A DNA stretch of 64,000 nt from Jannaschia faecimaris (GTDB lineage Bacteria; Pseudomonadota; Alphaproteobacteria; Rhodobacterales; Rhodobacteraceae). The stretch lies in contig NZ_FNPX01000006.1 of NCBI RefSeq assembly GCF_900107415.1, positions 62,001 to 126,000 on the forward strand, given 5' to 3'. The translations under genes were made by a program, and so were the position numbers. The notes under the pieces were generated by a model. That model saw nothing but the letters and a program-made list of their open reading frames with translations, ran no database searches and had not been told where the DNA came from. Of the stretch, positions 9,064-17,554 are shown one piece after another (position 1 is the stretch's first letter; each line of letters starts with the position of its first letter).

Positions 9064-9726
9064 TCATCCAGCGGACAGGATGCCGCGCAGGAACGCGTTG
9101 AGGTCGTTCGTGTGATGATGGATGTGCGGCGCGGGGTCCGGAGCAGGAGCCACATGCACGGTTGCAAGCCCCATCCGCGCCGGAACCAGCAGGTTGCGGG
9201 CGCTGTCCTCGAACATTGCGCTGCGGGTCGGGTCCAGCCCGTCGCGGGCAAATACACGGGTGAAGGCGGCGGCATCGGGCTTGGGGATATGGTTGGCGTG
9301 TTCGACGCCGTGGACTGCGTCCCATATTCCCTCAAGACCCCGCGCCTGCAGCACCCGCTCGGCGTAGGAAGCGGTTCCGTTGGTATAGATCACCTTGCGC
9401 CCCGGCAGCGCAACCAAAGCGGCGCGAAGGTCTGCATCTGGCGACAAAACCGTGAAATCAATATCATGCACGTCGATCAGGAACGGATCGGGATCGGCTC
9501 CGTGTTCGCGCATCAACCCGGCCAGCGTCGTGCCATGGTCATGCCACCAGCGCGCCCGTAAACGATCCGCCTCGGACCGATCCACGCCTAGAAAGGTGGT
9601 GATCCAGTCGACCATCCGCGCTTCGATCTGCGGAAAAAGGGGGACATCGGGTGGGTAAAGTGTCTCGTCGAGATCGAAGACCCACGTCGTGATTCGATCC
9701 CAGGCGGGCGGTGTGGAATTGCTCAT
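9064..9726 (-). CDS. Pyrimidine 5'-nucleotidase-type HAD hydrolase
   Basis: A 220-residue HAD protein with motif I FDLDETLYPP, motif II IYTNGT, lysine motif in HIPKPDAAAF, and motif IV MFEDSARNL. The DLDETLYP opening plus the C0/C1 cap pattern is typical of the SDT1/pyrimidine 5'-nucleotidase branch, which dephosphorylates UMP or CMP (or related phosphates). It sits ahead of the UbiH-type gene and is probably co-transcribed with it; no metabolic link is obvious. The GntR regulator diverges from it. Confidence 0.85.
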   Translation of the reverse strand: MSNSTPPAWDRITTWVFDLDETLYPPDVPLFPQIEARMVDWITTFLGVDRSEADRLRARWWHDHGTTLAGLMREHGADPDPFLIDVHDIDFTVLSPDADLRAALVALPGRKVIYTNGTASYAERVLQARGLEGIWDAVHGVEHANHIPKPDAAAFTRVFARDGLDPTRSAMFEDSARNLLVPARMGLATVHVAPAPDPAPHIHHHTNDLNAFLRGILSAG

Positions 9727-9833
9727 GCGGGCGGTTTGGCGGTCGGGGTCGCTGTGGTCAAGCGCGCGATGGGCGGTTGTTCCAGCGCAATCACGGGGTT
9801 AGCGTCGGCATACTGTTCAGAAGGATCGCAAAA

Positions 9834-10469
9834 ATGGCCCAGATCGCGCAGAAGGACGCACATGCGTTGATTCTGGATGCCATAGACCGGGGGGACTTCC
9901 GGCCCGGCGATCGCTTGGTTGAGAGCGAGCTTGCCGACCGGTTCGGCGTCTCTCGGACGCCGGTCCGTGAGGCATTGCAACGTCTGGAGACGCAGTCGGT
10001 ATTGGTGCGGGACGGGCGCTCTCTGATTGTGGCAACGCTGTCCCATGACCAGATGGCGGAGCTATATGCCGTGCGCACCGAACTTGAGGCGCTGGCCGCG
10101 CGCCTTGCCGCGCAGCATGCCGCCCGCGAGGAAATCCGTGTCTTGCACCGCATGGTCGAAGAAGATCGAGCTTTTCTTGGGGATGCGCGGGCCTTGTCGC
10201 GGGCCAACCGACGATTCCACGGACAAATTCATCTGGCGTCGCACAACCGTTATCTGGTTCAGCAATTGGGCATGGTGCATCGCTCCATGGCGCTGATGGC
10301 GACGACCTCGCTGGCCGCGGAGGGGCGCGGCGAGACGGCGCTGGCGGAGCATCTGGCCATTGTTGAGGCGATCGAGGCGCGGGACGGGGACGCGGCTGCC
10401 AACGCCCTGCGTCAGCACCTCAGCGAAGCGTTTGAAACACGCTTGCGGGAAGAGGCACTCAAGATCTGA
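9834..10469 (+). CDS. GntR-family (FadR/FCD type) transcriptional regulator
   Basis: A 211-residue protein with an N-terminal winged helix (RPGDRLVESELADRFGVSRTPVREALQRL, residues ~23-51) and an all-helical FCD effector domain, in which RANRRFHGQIHLAS and LAEHLAIVEAIEARD supply the usual metal-binding Asp/His residues. The FCD group senses organic acids. I chose ATG AAGGATCGCAAAA-proximal because residues upstream are not GntR-like. Its target is unknown: neighbours are a nucleotidase and a convergent glycosyltransferase whose stop codon it overlaps by 11 bases. Confidence 0.9.
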   Translation: MAQIAQKDAHALILDAIDRGDFRPGDRLVESELADRFGVSRTPVREALQRLETQSVLVRDGRSLIVATLSHDQMAELYAVRTELEALAARLAAQHAAREEIRVLHRMVEEDRAFLGDARALSRANRRFHGQIHLASHNRYLVQQLGMVHRSMALMATTSLAAEGRGETALAEHLAIVEAIEARDGDAAANALRQHLSEAFETRLREEALKI

Positions 10470-12528
10470 TGCTCAGGTGGCCCGCCGTCGAGGGGGCATT
10501 GTCCAACTGGCGCACGGTCTGCTCCAAGGCGGCGACCCCGGTACTCTCCGTTCCGCCAAACGCCCCGTGGTCCGTTTTGTCCCAATGGAAGGGATGGGTG
10601 ACGATCTCGATCAGGGCCTTGATCGCGGCAATCGTAGCAAGCGGGAAATAAAGCTCCATGGTGGGGATCCAGCGGCGCAGATGACGGTGGTGCCGTGCGC
10701 TGCACCCGATCCAGGTGAGCCCCATGGAGAGCAGCGTTCCCCCGATGAGGATCAACCCGAGTGCGGATCTTCCATCCCCCGGCAGCCAGTCCATGATCGG
10801 ATGATGTACGCCGAAAAACATTACGACCGTCGACCACAAGGCGGGCATGAGCAGCGCGTTTAGGGTCGCGCCCATGAAGAGCAAATTAAACCCGAGCCAG
10901 CGGCGCGGCCCGAGATCCCGCCACAGGCTGAGGGGGTGGCGCGCATGGACGGCCCAGGTCAGCATATAGCCTTTCATCCAGCGCGAACGTTGTTTCACCC
11001 AGGCGATGGGGTGGGCGTTCGCCTCCTCCAGCGTAGTCGTTTGCAGAATCTCGGTGCGGTATCCCATTCGCGCAAGGCGCACGCCCAGGTCGGCGTCTTC
11101 GGTGACATTGTGCGCATCCCAGCCACCGACGGACTTGAGTGCTTCGCGTCGAACAAAAAGCGTCGTCCCGCCCAGCGGAACAGGCAACCCAAGCCGCGCG
11201 AGACCCGGCAGCATCAGCCGGAACCAATTGGCATATTCAATGGTGAAACAGCGCGACATCCAATTGCGGTCGGGATTGTAATAATCGAGTCGGCCCTGAA
11301 GGCAGACAACATCGGGTGGCGCATCTTTAAAGCGCGCGGCGACTTTGGTCAGTTGATCGGGGGCAGGTGCATCCTCCGCGTCGTAGATGCCGATGATTTC
11401 GCCACGAGTGAAATTGAGCGCATAGTTCATCGCGCGCGGTTTCGTGCGGGGATGGCCGTCGGGCACCGTGACAATGCGCATCCAGCCCGGAAGATTTTCT
11501 CGCGTTAGCGCGGCCCGTGTCTCGTGGTCGTCTTCCTCCACCACGAGGCAGATATCCAGCAATTCGCGCGGGTAGTCCAATCGCGAAAGACGTTCGGTCA
11601 AAGGGGCAGCGATGCCGGGCTCGTGGTCCAGGGGGACGAGGATCGAGATAGACGGAAGCTTGCGGGCCGAACTTTCCGTCGGGGGGACCGAGAAGAAGGC
11701 GCTTGGCTTGCGCCGCAAGGCAATCACGGCCGCCAATCTGAGACCGAGATTGGAGCACATGACCAACAGGCCGATGGCCGTCGCAAGGCGCAACGACTCG
11801 ATTGGCCAGATCGCGGTTGGGACGAGGCAAGCAAGTAAAGCGAGAAGGGCGAAGAACCTGCCGACGACCCCGCCAGCCCATTGCCGACAGCTTAGGGAGC
11901 GGGGAAGTTGACACTCGGCGTTTCGCGCCAAGGTCTTGCCGTGGATCTGTTGAAGGCGGGCATCGAGGGCGCTGTCGGTGACGACCGCGAAGAGACAGGG
12001 GCCGAGGAGATCGGGCAGCACCTCAGCGAGGTCATCGAGTCCTTCGGGGCGGGCGGTGGCCACGAGCGTCAGACTTCCGACCCGTTTCCAGGGCAGGGCG
12101 CGATACCGCAGCGCCGTCTCAAGCGGCATCTTTCGCGCCAGGGCGTCAATTGCGGGCGTCGATTCGGGTGGCGGCCCGGCGCGGCTGATGCCACGTTGCT
12201 GCGCCAGCGCATCAGCCAGCACGTCTTCGCTGATCAGTTCGGTGCGCAGGAGAACATCGCCCAATCGCGCCGACATGCGTCGCTGAATCATCAGGGCGTT
12301 TGCGAGATCCGACCCGGTGATGACGCCCATGTCCAGGAGGACTTCGCCCAGCTTGGGGCGCGTTGGATGGGCGGAGCGACGGGCGGTCACCGCCAATGGG
12401 CCGGGCGTGACCGTAGCCTCGTGCGTCTTGCGTGGTCTGCGGACGGCAATTGGGCCGACGCCGGGCTGTTCGTCCTGCGCGGACGGTGGCAAATGCAGGG
12501 TCGTTTGGGAAGATGGAGGCGATGACAT
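10459..12528 (-). CDS. Family 2 glycosyltransferase with N-terminal MshEN (c-di-GMP-type) domain
   Basis: A 689-residue protein. After a ~55-residue disordered start come two 24-residue half motifs, KLGEVLLDMGVITGSDLANA.. at 59-82 and RLGDVLLRTELISEDVLADA.. at 88-111, separated by exactly five residues; this matches the c-di-GMP-binding MshEN motif known from MshE and GspE N-termini. A membrane helix pair follows (FFALLALLACLVPTAIW), then a processive GT2 domain with EEDD, YDAEDAP, TEDADLG and QRSRW motifs (DXD and QXXRW elements), then more C-terminal helices. It probably makes or exports a polysaccharide under c-di-GMP control. No bcs-like partners adjoin it, so the polymer is unknown. Confidence 0.88.
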   Translation of the reverse strand: MSSPPSSQTTLHLPPSAQDEQPGVGPIAVRRPRKTHEATVTPGPLAVTARRSAHPTRPKLGEVLLDMGVITGSDLANALMIQRRMSARLGDVLLRTELISEDVLADALAQQRGISRAGPPPESTPAIDALARKMPLETALRYRALPWKRVGSLTLVATARPEGLDDLAEVLPDLLGPCLFAVVTDSALDARLQQIHGKTLARNAECQLPRSLSCRQWAGGVVGRFFALLALLACLVPTAIWPIESLRLATAIGLLVMCSNLGLRLAAVIALRRKPSAFFSVPPTESSARKLPSISILVPLDHEPGIAAPLTERLSRLDYPRELLDICLVVEEDDHETRAALTRENLPGWMRIVTVPDGHPRTKPRAMNYALNFTRGEIIGIYDAEDAPAPDQLTKVAARFKDAPPDVVCLQGRLDYYNPDRNWMSRCFTIEYANWFRLMLPGLARLGLPVPLGGTTLFVRREALKSVGGWDAHNVTEDADLGVRLARMGYRTEILQTTTLEEANAHPIAWVKQRSRWMKGYMLTWAVHARHPLSLWRDLGPRRWLGFNLLFMGATLNALLMPALWSTVVMFFGVHHPIMDWLPGDGRSALGLILIGGTLLSMGLTWIGCSARHHRHLRRWIPTMELYFPLATIAAIKALIEIVTHPFHWDKTDHGAFGGTESTGVAALEQTVRQLDNAPSTAGHLSIRS

Positions 12529-12597
12529 CGGCTACTCGGTCAGGAACGTCTCCACCCTGACTGGTAAACCTTAAGCGATGATTAACGTATCGAAAAA

Positions 12598-13743
12598 TCA
12601 GGTCTTTGCGGCATCCATCGCGGCAGCGAAGTCATCGAACAGATAGGCGCTGTCATGGGGCCCCGGGCTGGCTTCGGGGTGATACTGTACGGAAAAGACC
12701 GGTCTGCCCTTGAGGCGGATACCGCAGTTCGACCCGTCGAAAAGGGAGATATGCGTCTCCTCTACACCGGCGGGCAGGCTTTGCCCGTCGACGGTGAAGC
12801 CGTGGTTCATCGAAGTGATCTCCACTTTGCCGTCGATGCGCCGTTGCACCGGGTGGTTCGCCCCGTGGTGGCCGTGGTTCATCTTCACCGTCTTCGCCCC
12901 GAGCGCCATGGCAAGCATTTGATGCCCCAGGCAAATCCCGAAGACAGGCAACCCGGTTTCGACCATTTCGCGGATCATCGGAACGGCATAGGCACCGGTT
13001 GCAGCCGGATCGCCCGGACCGTTGGACAGGAACACGCCGTCAGGGGACAGCGCCTTGACGTCCGCTGCGGTGGCGGTCGCGGGCAGGACAGTCACGTCAC
13101 AGCCGACCGAGGCGAGCGAGCGCAGGATATTGCGCTTGGCACCGTAATCGATGGCGACGACTTTGTGGCGCGGTGCGTCCTGCGTCCCGAAGCTGTCGGG
13201 CCAGGCCCATTTTGTCTGGTCCCAGCGATAGGACTGGGCGCAGGTGACATTCTTGGCAAGGTCCATACCTTCCAAGCCAGCAAAGCTCCGGGCCTTCTGG
13301 ACCAGCGCCTCGATATCGAAGTTTCCCTCCGGATCATGGGCCAGTGCCACGTGGGGCGCGCCTTGCTGGCGGATGGCGCGTGTGAGCCGCCGGGTGTCGA
13401 CGCCGCCGATACCGATGCGCCCACGGCTGGTCAGCCAGGATTCCAGATCCTGCGTCGCGCGCCAGTTGGACGGATCTGTTGGGTCCCACTTGACGACCAT
13501 GCCGGCCGCGACCGGATCCGCGGTCTCGTCGTCCTCGGGGGTTACGCCGGTGTTGCCGATGTGCGGGAAGGTGAAGGTCACGATCTGACCCGCATAGGAC
13601 GGGTCGGTCATTATTTCCTGATAGCCGGTCATCGCGGTGTTGAAACACAGTTCCGCCACGGAGACGCCAGTGGCCCCGAACCCTCGGCCCATGAAGATCG
13701 TACCGTCGGCAAGAGCGAGGCAGGCGGTCGGTGTCTGGGACAT
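12598..13743 (-). CDS. carA: Carbamoyl-phosphate synthase small subunit
   Basis: A 381-residue glutamine amidotransferase subunit that supplies ammonia to CarB for carbamoyl phosphate, feeding arginine and pyrimidine synthesis. The N-terminal CPSase domain has FNTAMTGYQEIMTDPSY; the class I amidotransferase domain has the nucleophile Cys in GICLGHQMLAMALG and the His/Glu pair in QYHPEASPGPHD. Length is as expected. carB is not in the window. The gene is divergent from the GatB/YqeY gene. Confidence 0.97.
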   Translation of the reverse strand: MSQTPTACLALADGTIFMGRGFGATGVSVAELCFNTAMTGYQEIMTDPSYAGQIVTFTFPHIGNTGVTPEDDETADPVAAGMVVKWDPTDPSNWRATQDLESWLTSRGRIGIGGVDTRRLTRAIRQQGAPHVALAHDPEGNFDIEALVQKARSFAGLEGMDLAKNVTCAQSYRWDQTKWAWPDSFGTQDAPRHKVVAIDYGAKRNILRSLASVGCDVTVLPATATAADVKALSPDGVFLSNGPGDPAATGAYAVPMIREMVETGLPVFGICLGHQMLAMALGAKTVKMNHGHHGANHPVQRRIDGKVEITSMNHGFTVDGQSLPAGVEETHISLFDGSNCGIRLKGRPVFSVQYHPEASPGPHDSAYLFDDFAAAMDAAKT

Positions 13744-13931
13744 GGGTGACTCCGGGAATATGCTGGCAAACTTGCGGGGTCATACGGAGGGCGCGACGGG
13801 CGGTCAACACCGCATGATCCCCTGGCGGCTGGCGTTTCGGCCCGAGGTACAGGTGCCGAGCGGTAAGGGTTTGCCGCAGTGCTGCATTTGGGCTAGGCGT
13901 CCCAGCTTATGAAACGGCTTCGGGGAAGACG

Positions 13932-14390
13932 ATGGATTTGCGCGAACGACTGAACGCCCGTCTCAAGGACGCGATGCGCGAAAAGGACACGCGCAGGGTT
14001 GGAACCCTGCGCTTGATCAATGCCGCGCTGAAGGATCAGGACATCGCCCTACGCGCCGACGGCCGCACCGTGGGCGATGCGGAAGCGACGGCGACGATGG
14101 CCAAGATGGTCAAGCAGCGCCAGGAATCCGCCCGCGCCTACGAGGAAGCCGGGCGACTGGAACTCGCCGAGGCGGAACTGGAGGAAATCGGGATCATTGA
14201 GGACTTCCTGCCCAAGCGCCTCTCGGACGAGGAAGTCGCCGCCGCCGTCAATACCGCCATCGCCGAGACCGGGGCCAGTTCCGTCCGCGACATGGGCAAG
14301 GTCATGGGCGTGTTGAAGGGCAAGTACACCGGCCAGATCGATTTCGGTGCGGTGGGTCCGATGGTGAAAGACCGTCTGAACCAGGGCTGA
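13932..14390 (+). CDS. GatB/YqeY domain protein
   Basis: A 152-residue helical protein with the YqeY pattern: LRERLNARLKDAMREKDTRR at the N-terminus, MVKQRQESARAYEEAGR in the middle, and a C-terminal VRDMGKVMGVLKGKYTGQID helical bundle like the tail of GatB. YqeY proteins are thought to act on tRNA-dependent amidation or tRNA binding, but the role is not established. The start follows a GGGGAAGACG purine stretch. In many proteobacteria this gene is near dnaG/rpoD; here it is opposite carA. Confidence 0.92.
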   Translation: MDLRERLNARLKDAMREKDTRRVGTLRLINAALKDQDIALRADGRTVGDAEATATMAKMVKQRQESARAYEEAGRLELAEAELEEIGIIEDFLPKRLSDEEVAAAVNTAIAETGASSVRDMGKVMGVLKGKYTGQIDFGAVGPMVKDRLNQG

Positions 14391-14414
14391 TCCCGCCCCG
14401 GCACCGGGCGCGGG

Positions 14415-15596
14415 TCAGTCGATTCGCAGTCGGGAGACGGCCAGTACTTCGTATCGCCGCCCTGCGATGACGCTGTCGACGGTGACTTCGATCCAATTGA
14501 CGCCCTCGAACCCCGCAAGCGTCCACGTCTGCTCGCGCCGGTTGTCGCGCACCACGACCGACCGGGTATGCCCGTTCGATCCGCGCAGCGTCAGCGTCTC
14601 CAGTCTTGCGTGCCGTTGGAACGATTTTTCATCACTGTTGTCGCCATTCACCACCGTCAGGCGGCGGGGTGACGTCCGTGTCGTGAAATCGAAGACGAGA
14701 CGTGTGCCAATGCCGGGACCGGGATCCTGCTCGGTCCAGGCATTGCGGCGGTTGTCGTCGGTAAGCCGGGCAACCTGTTGTGCATCAGATGCCGAGGAGG
14801 CGCAGAGCCGGCCGCGCGGACCCCCTTTGGGCAGCGGCGCGCAGATCGCACGGGCCGACAGATCGGGCCGGTCTAGATCGGGCGACCGCGTTTCGGCGGG
14901 CACCTCATGAGCGCCTTGAAGATCGCCGACCGGAGCTCCGGGGCGTTGCCTGATCGACGCTGCATCCGCCTGGGGCGCGCCCGTGTCGCCGGGAAGTGCA
15001 AGGCCCGCCCGTCCGGCCGACCCGTGCCAGCCCTGTTCGACTGCGGAAAGGCGCAGGGCGCGGGGCGGGTGGGTGTCGGAGCCCTTCCGGCTGAACCCCT
15101 GCCAAAGTGCCGTGGCCTGCGCCAGGTCGGCTCCCAAGGCGTGCAGCACGAACCCTGCATAGGTGTCCGCCTCCAGCTCGGTTGCGGGGCGCGATCCGCC
15201 GGGGACGACCGTGTGACCCAGCAGGTGATGCCCGATCTCGTGTGCGACCACGGCATACAGTGGCCAGCGTTCGCCGGTGGGCAGATCCTTGAATTGTAGC
15301 ACCCAGAGCGGGTTGAACCCGATCCAGCGTTCGCCGTCCTGCAAGTAGGCCGCGGCGTTGAAGACATCCATCGTCTCCTCGACCTTGAGCGTGTTGGCGA
15401 GGCCCGAGACGGCCAGGATATCGGAGGCCATCAGGAAGACTTCCCGTTCGGTCAGGCGACGCTCGGCCTGCGTGAGCTGCGTGGCGTCGGCAGTCTCCTG
15501 GGTGGTGCAGCCTGCCATGCCGCAGGCATCCTGCGCCGATGCCGGGGCGGCCATAGTCGCGAGAAGGGCAGACAGATATCGCAGGCGCACCGGCAT
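14415..15596 (-). CDS. Secreted M48-like metalloprotease with C-terminal discoidin-like domain
   Basis: About 393 residues beginning with a signal peptide (RYLSALLATMAAPASAQ). The zinc site is VVAHEIGHHLLGH (HEXXH) with a downstream ELEADTYAGF, the ligand Glu arrangement of M48 peptidases. Unlike HtpX/BepA, the C-terminal ~130 residues form a beta-rich domain: DDNRRNAWTEQDPGPGIG, LTVVNGDNSDEKSF and VNWIEVTVDSVIAG. This pattern resembles the NADase-type glycan-binding (discoidin-like) domains found on assorted bacterial exoproteins. The upstream in-frame codons lack a signal peptide, so I start at MPVRLRY. Substrate is unknown; periplasmic location is inferred. Confidence 0.82.
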   Translation of the reverse strand: MPVRLRYLSALLATMAAPASAQDACGMAGCTTQETADATQLTQAERRLTEREVFLMASDILAVSGLANTLKVEETMDVFNAAAYLQDGERWIGFNPLWVLQFKDLPTGERWPLYAVVAHEIGHHLLGHTVVPGGSRPATELEADTYAGFVLHALGADLAQATALWQGFSRKGSDTHPPRALRLSAVEQGWHGSAGRAGLALPGDTGAPQADAASIRQRPGAPVGDLQGAHEVPAETRSPDLDRPDLSARAICAPLPKGGPRGRLCASSASDAQQVARLTDDNRRNAWTEQDPGPGIGTRLVFDFTTRTSPRRLTVVNGDNSDEKSFQRHARLETLTLRGSNGHTRSVVVRDNRREQTWTLAGFEGVNWIEVTVDSVIAGRRYEVLAVSRLRID

Positions 15597-15711
15597 CGTT
15601 CGGATTGTCGCGGTCAGGCTTAAACCTATGCGGGTCAGGGTCCCGCTGGCAACGCCTTGATTCGCCCCGCGCGCGCGGGCATCTAGAGCGGACCAACATG
15701 GGAGAACGGGC

Positions 15712-16809
15712 ATGGCGCTGCCGGTCAAACAACAGATGCTCTATTGGGGCGTGGCGGCGGCGGCGCTTCTGGTGCTCTTGTGGTATCTGGGGCCCGTGCT
15801 GTTGCCGTTCGTGGTTGGGGCGGCCATTGCGTATATTCTGGACCCTCTTGCCGATCGGCTGGAGCTTCTCGGCCTGCCGCGGGCGGCGGCGACGACGGTG
15901 ATCACGCTGGTGGGTGTCCTGATCCTGGTGGTCGCGGTCGCGGTGCTGATCCCCTTGCTGGTGCAGCAGACCAATGCCCTCGTGCGCGCGGCACCGGATT
16001 ACTTCGCTGCCCTTCGCGGCACACTGACGTCCCGATTTCCCGATCTGGTGTCCGAAGGCGGCCTCGTCCAGACCGCGCTGGCCGATCTGGCCGAGTTGAT
16101 CCGGGCAAGTGGCGGTGAACTGGCGCAGCAAGTGCTGGGCTATGTGTTTGGCGTGGTAAATGCGGTCGTGTTCATCGTGGTGGTGCCGGTCGTGGCGTTC
16201 TACCTGCTGCTGGACTGGGACAATCTGGTCGCCCGCGTTGATGAGATGTTGCCGCGCGACCATGTGGGCCGGATTCGCCGTATTGCCGCCGACATCGATG
16301 CGACGTTGGCCAGTTTCGTGCGGGGCCAGCTGACCGTCTGCCTGATCTTGGGGACGTATTACTCGGTCGGGCTGATGCTGGTGGGATTGCAGTTCGGGCT
16401 GGTCGTGGGGGCGATCGCGGGGCTGATTACCTTCATTCCCTACGTCGGCGCGCTGGTCGGCGGCGGCTTGGCGATCGGCCTTGCGCTGTTCCAGTTCTGG
16501 GGCGACTGGGCGGCCATCGGCCTGGTGGCGGCGATTTTCGTGGCAGGACAATTCCTGGAAGGCAACATTCTGACGCCCAAGCTGGTCGGAGAGAGCGTCG
16601 GGCTGCACCCGGTCTGGCTGTTGTTCGCGCTGTCGGCGTTCGGTTCGATCTATGGCTTCGTCGGCATGCTGGTGGCCGTGCCGGTCGCCGCGGCGATGGG
16701 CGTGGTCACGCGGCACGCGGTATCTGAATACAAGGACAGCCTTCTCTACCGGGGGCGGGGTACGACAGATTTGCTGCCCGAGGGCACCGGATCGTCGGAC
16801 GACGCGTGA
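15712..16809 (+). CDS. AI-2E family (PerM-type) transporter
   Basis: A 365-residue membrane protein with about eight helices: two pairs at the N-terminus (WGVAAAALLVLLWYLGPVLLPFVVG; VITLVGVLILVVAVAVLIPLLV), a long soluble middle helix region, and a conserved C-terminal block AGLITFIPYVGALVGG and EGNILTPKLVGESVGLHP. This is the UPF0118/AI-2E exporter family, whose members carry diverse cargo; autoinducer-2 transport should not be assumed. It is four bases ahead of hdaA, so translational coupling is likely. Confidence 0.92.
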   Translation: MALPVKQQMLYWGVAAAALLVLLWYLGPVLLPFVVGAAIAYILDPLADRLELLGLPRAAATTVITLVGVLILVVAVAVLIPLLVQQTNALVRAAPDYFAALRGTLTSRFPDLVSEGGLVQTALADLAELIRASGGELAQQVLGYVFGVVNAVVFIVVVPVVAFYLLLDWDNLVARVDEMLPRDHVGRIRRIAADIDATLASFVRGQLTVCLILGTYYSVGLMLVGLQFGLVVGAIAGLITFIPYVGALVGGGLAIGLALFQFWGDWAAIGLVAAIFVAGQFLEGNILTPKLVGESVGLHPVWLLFALSAFGSIYGFVGMLVAVPVAAAMGVVTRHAVSEYKDSLLYRGRGTTDLLPEGTGSSDDA

Positions 16810-16813
16810 TCCG

Positions 16814-17464
16814 ATGACGCAACTCTCTATTGCCCTGCCACGGCTCAATGCGACGGGCCGTGACGATTTCATGGTCTCGCCCACGAATGACACGGCGCTG
16901 GCGCTTGTGGATCAATGGCCGGACTGGCCCGACCGCCGGCTGGCCTTGGTTGGCCCGGAGGGTGCGGGCAAGTCGCATCTTGCCGCCATCTGGGCCGAGG
17001 AAAGCGGTGCCCTGCGTCTGCGTGCCCGCGATCTGAAAGCGGTGGATGCACCCGATCTGGCCGACCGCCCGCTGGTCGTCGAGGATGTGGACCGGGGCGT
17101 CGATGAGGAGGCGCTTTTTCACCTCTGGAACGCCTGCGCGCAAAAGGGGAATGGGCTGCTGCTGACGGGGCGGGGAATGCCGTCGGACTGGCCGGTGAAA
17201 CTGGCGGACCTGAAAAGCCGCCTGTCGTCGCTGACGCCGGCGGTCATCAGTGATCCGGATGACATGCTGCTGTCGGTGGTCTTGCTCAAGCTGTTCGCGG
17301 ATCGTCAGTTGCAGGTGAAGCCGGCGTTGATCGGCTTTCTTTTGCCCCGTATGGAGCGGAGCTTCATAGCCGCCCGCACCATGGTCGAGGCCCTGGACCG
17401 GGAATCGCTGGCGCGCGGCGTTCCGGTGAGCCAGTCGCTGGCCCGGACGCTGCTAGAAGGCTGA
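16814..17464 (+). CDS. hdaA: DnaA-homologous replication inhibitor HdaA
   Basis: A 216-residue AAA+ protein with a Walker A GPEGAGKSHLA (residues ~47-57), a Walker-B-like PLVVEDVDRG, a sensor-1 stretch LLLTGRG and a DnaA-like lid region (ERSFIAARTMVEALDRES), but without the DnaA DNA-binding domain IV. The N-terminal LSIALP matches the clamp-binding motif (QLSLPL type) of Hda proteins. Hda/HdaA works with the DNA-loaded sliding clamp to promote ATP hydrolysis by DnaA and so limits re-initiation. I start at MTQLSIAL, four bases after the permease stop. Confidence 0.88.
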   Translation: MTQLSIALPRLNATGRDDFMVSPTNDTALALVDQWPDWPDRRLALVGPEGAGKSHLAAIWAEESGALRLRARDLKAVDAPDLADRPLVVEDVDRGVDEEALFHLWNACAQKGNGLLLTGRGMPSDWPVKLADLKSRLSSLTPAVISDPDDMLLSVVLLKLFADRQLQVKPALIGFLLPRMERSFIAARTMVEALDRESLARGVPVSQSLARTLLEG

Positions 17465-17514
17465 CGGTCGCGCACGCCCCGTTTGGCTGGACAGCGTTCG
17501 GCCCGGGACCTAGG

Positions 17515-17532
17515 CTGTCACTTCCCCGACAC
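17515..17532 (+). promoter_or_regulatory. Possible Pho box upstream of ppk
   Basis: CTGTCAC, four-base spacer TTCC, CCGACAC: the first unit matches the PhoB half-site CTGTCAT at six of seven positions, the second at four. It lies 23 bases before the ppk start, which also lacks a clear ribosome-binding site. ppk belongs to the phosphate-starvation regulon in several bacteria, so the site is plausible but weak. Confidence 0.3.
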
Positions 17533-17554
17533 GAAAGGTGCCTAGACGCGTCCC

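Noticed and set aside
14905-16893. A 662-codon minus-strand frame across the M48 and AI-2E genes
   Set aside because: Composition is dominated by Arg/His/Gln/Asp as in codon-position shadows, and it covers two well-supported genes on their own strands.
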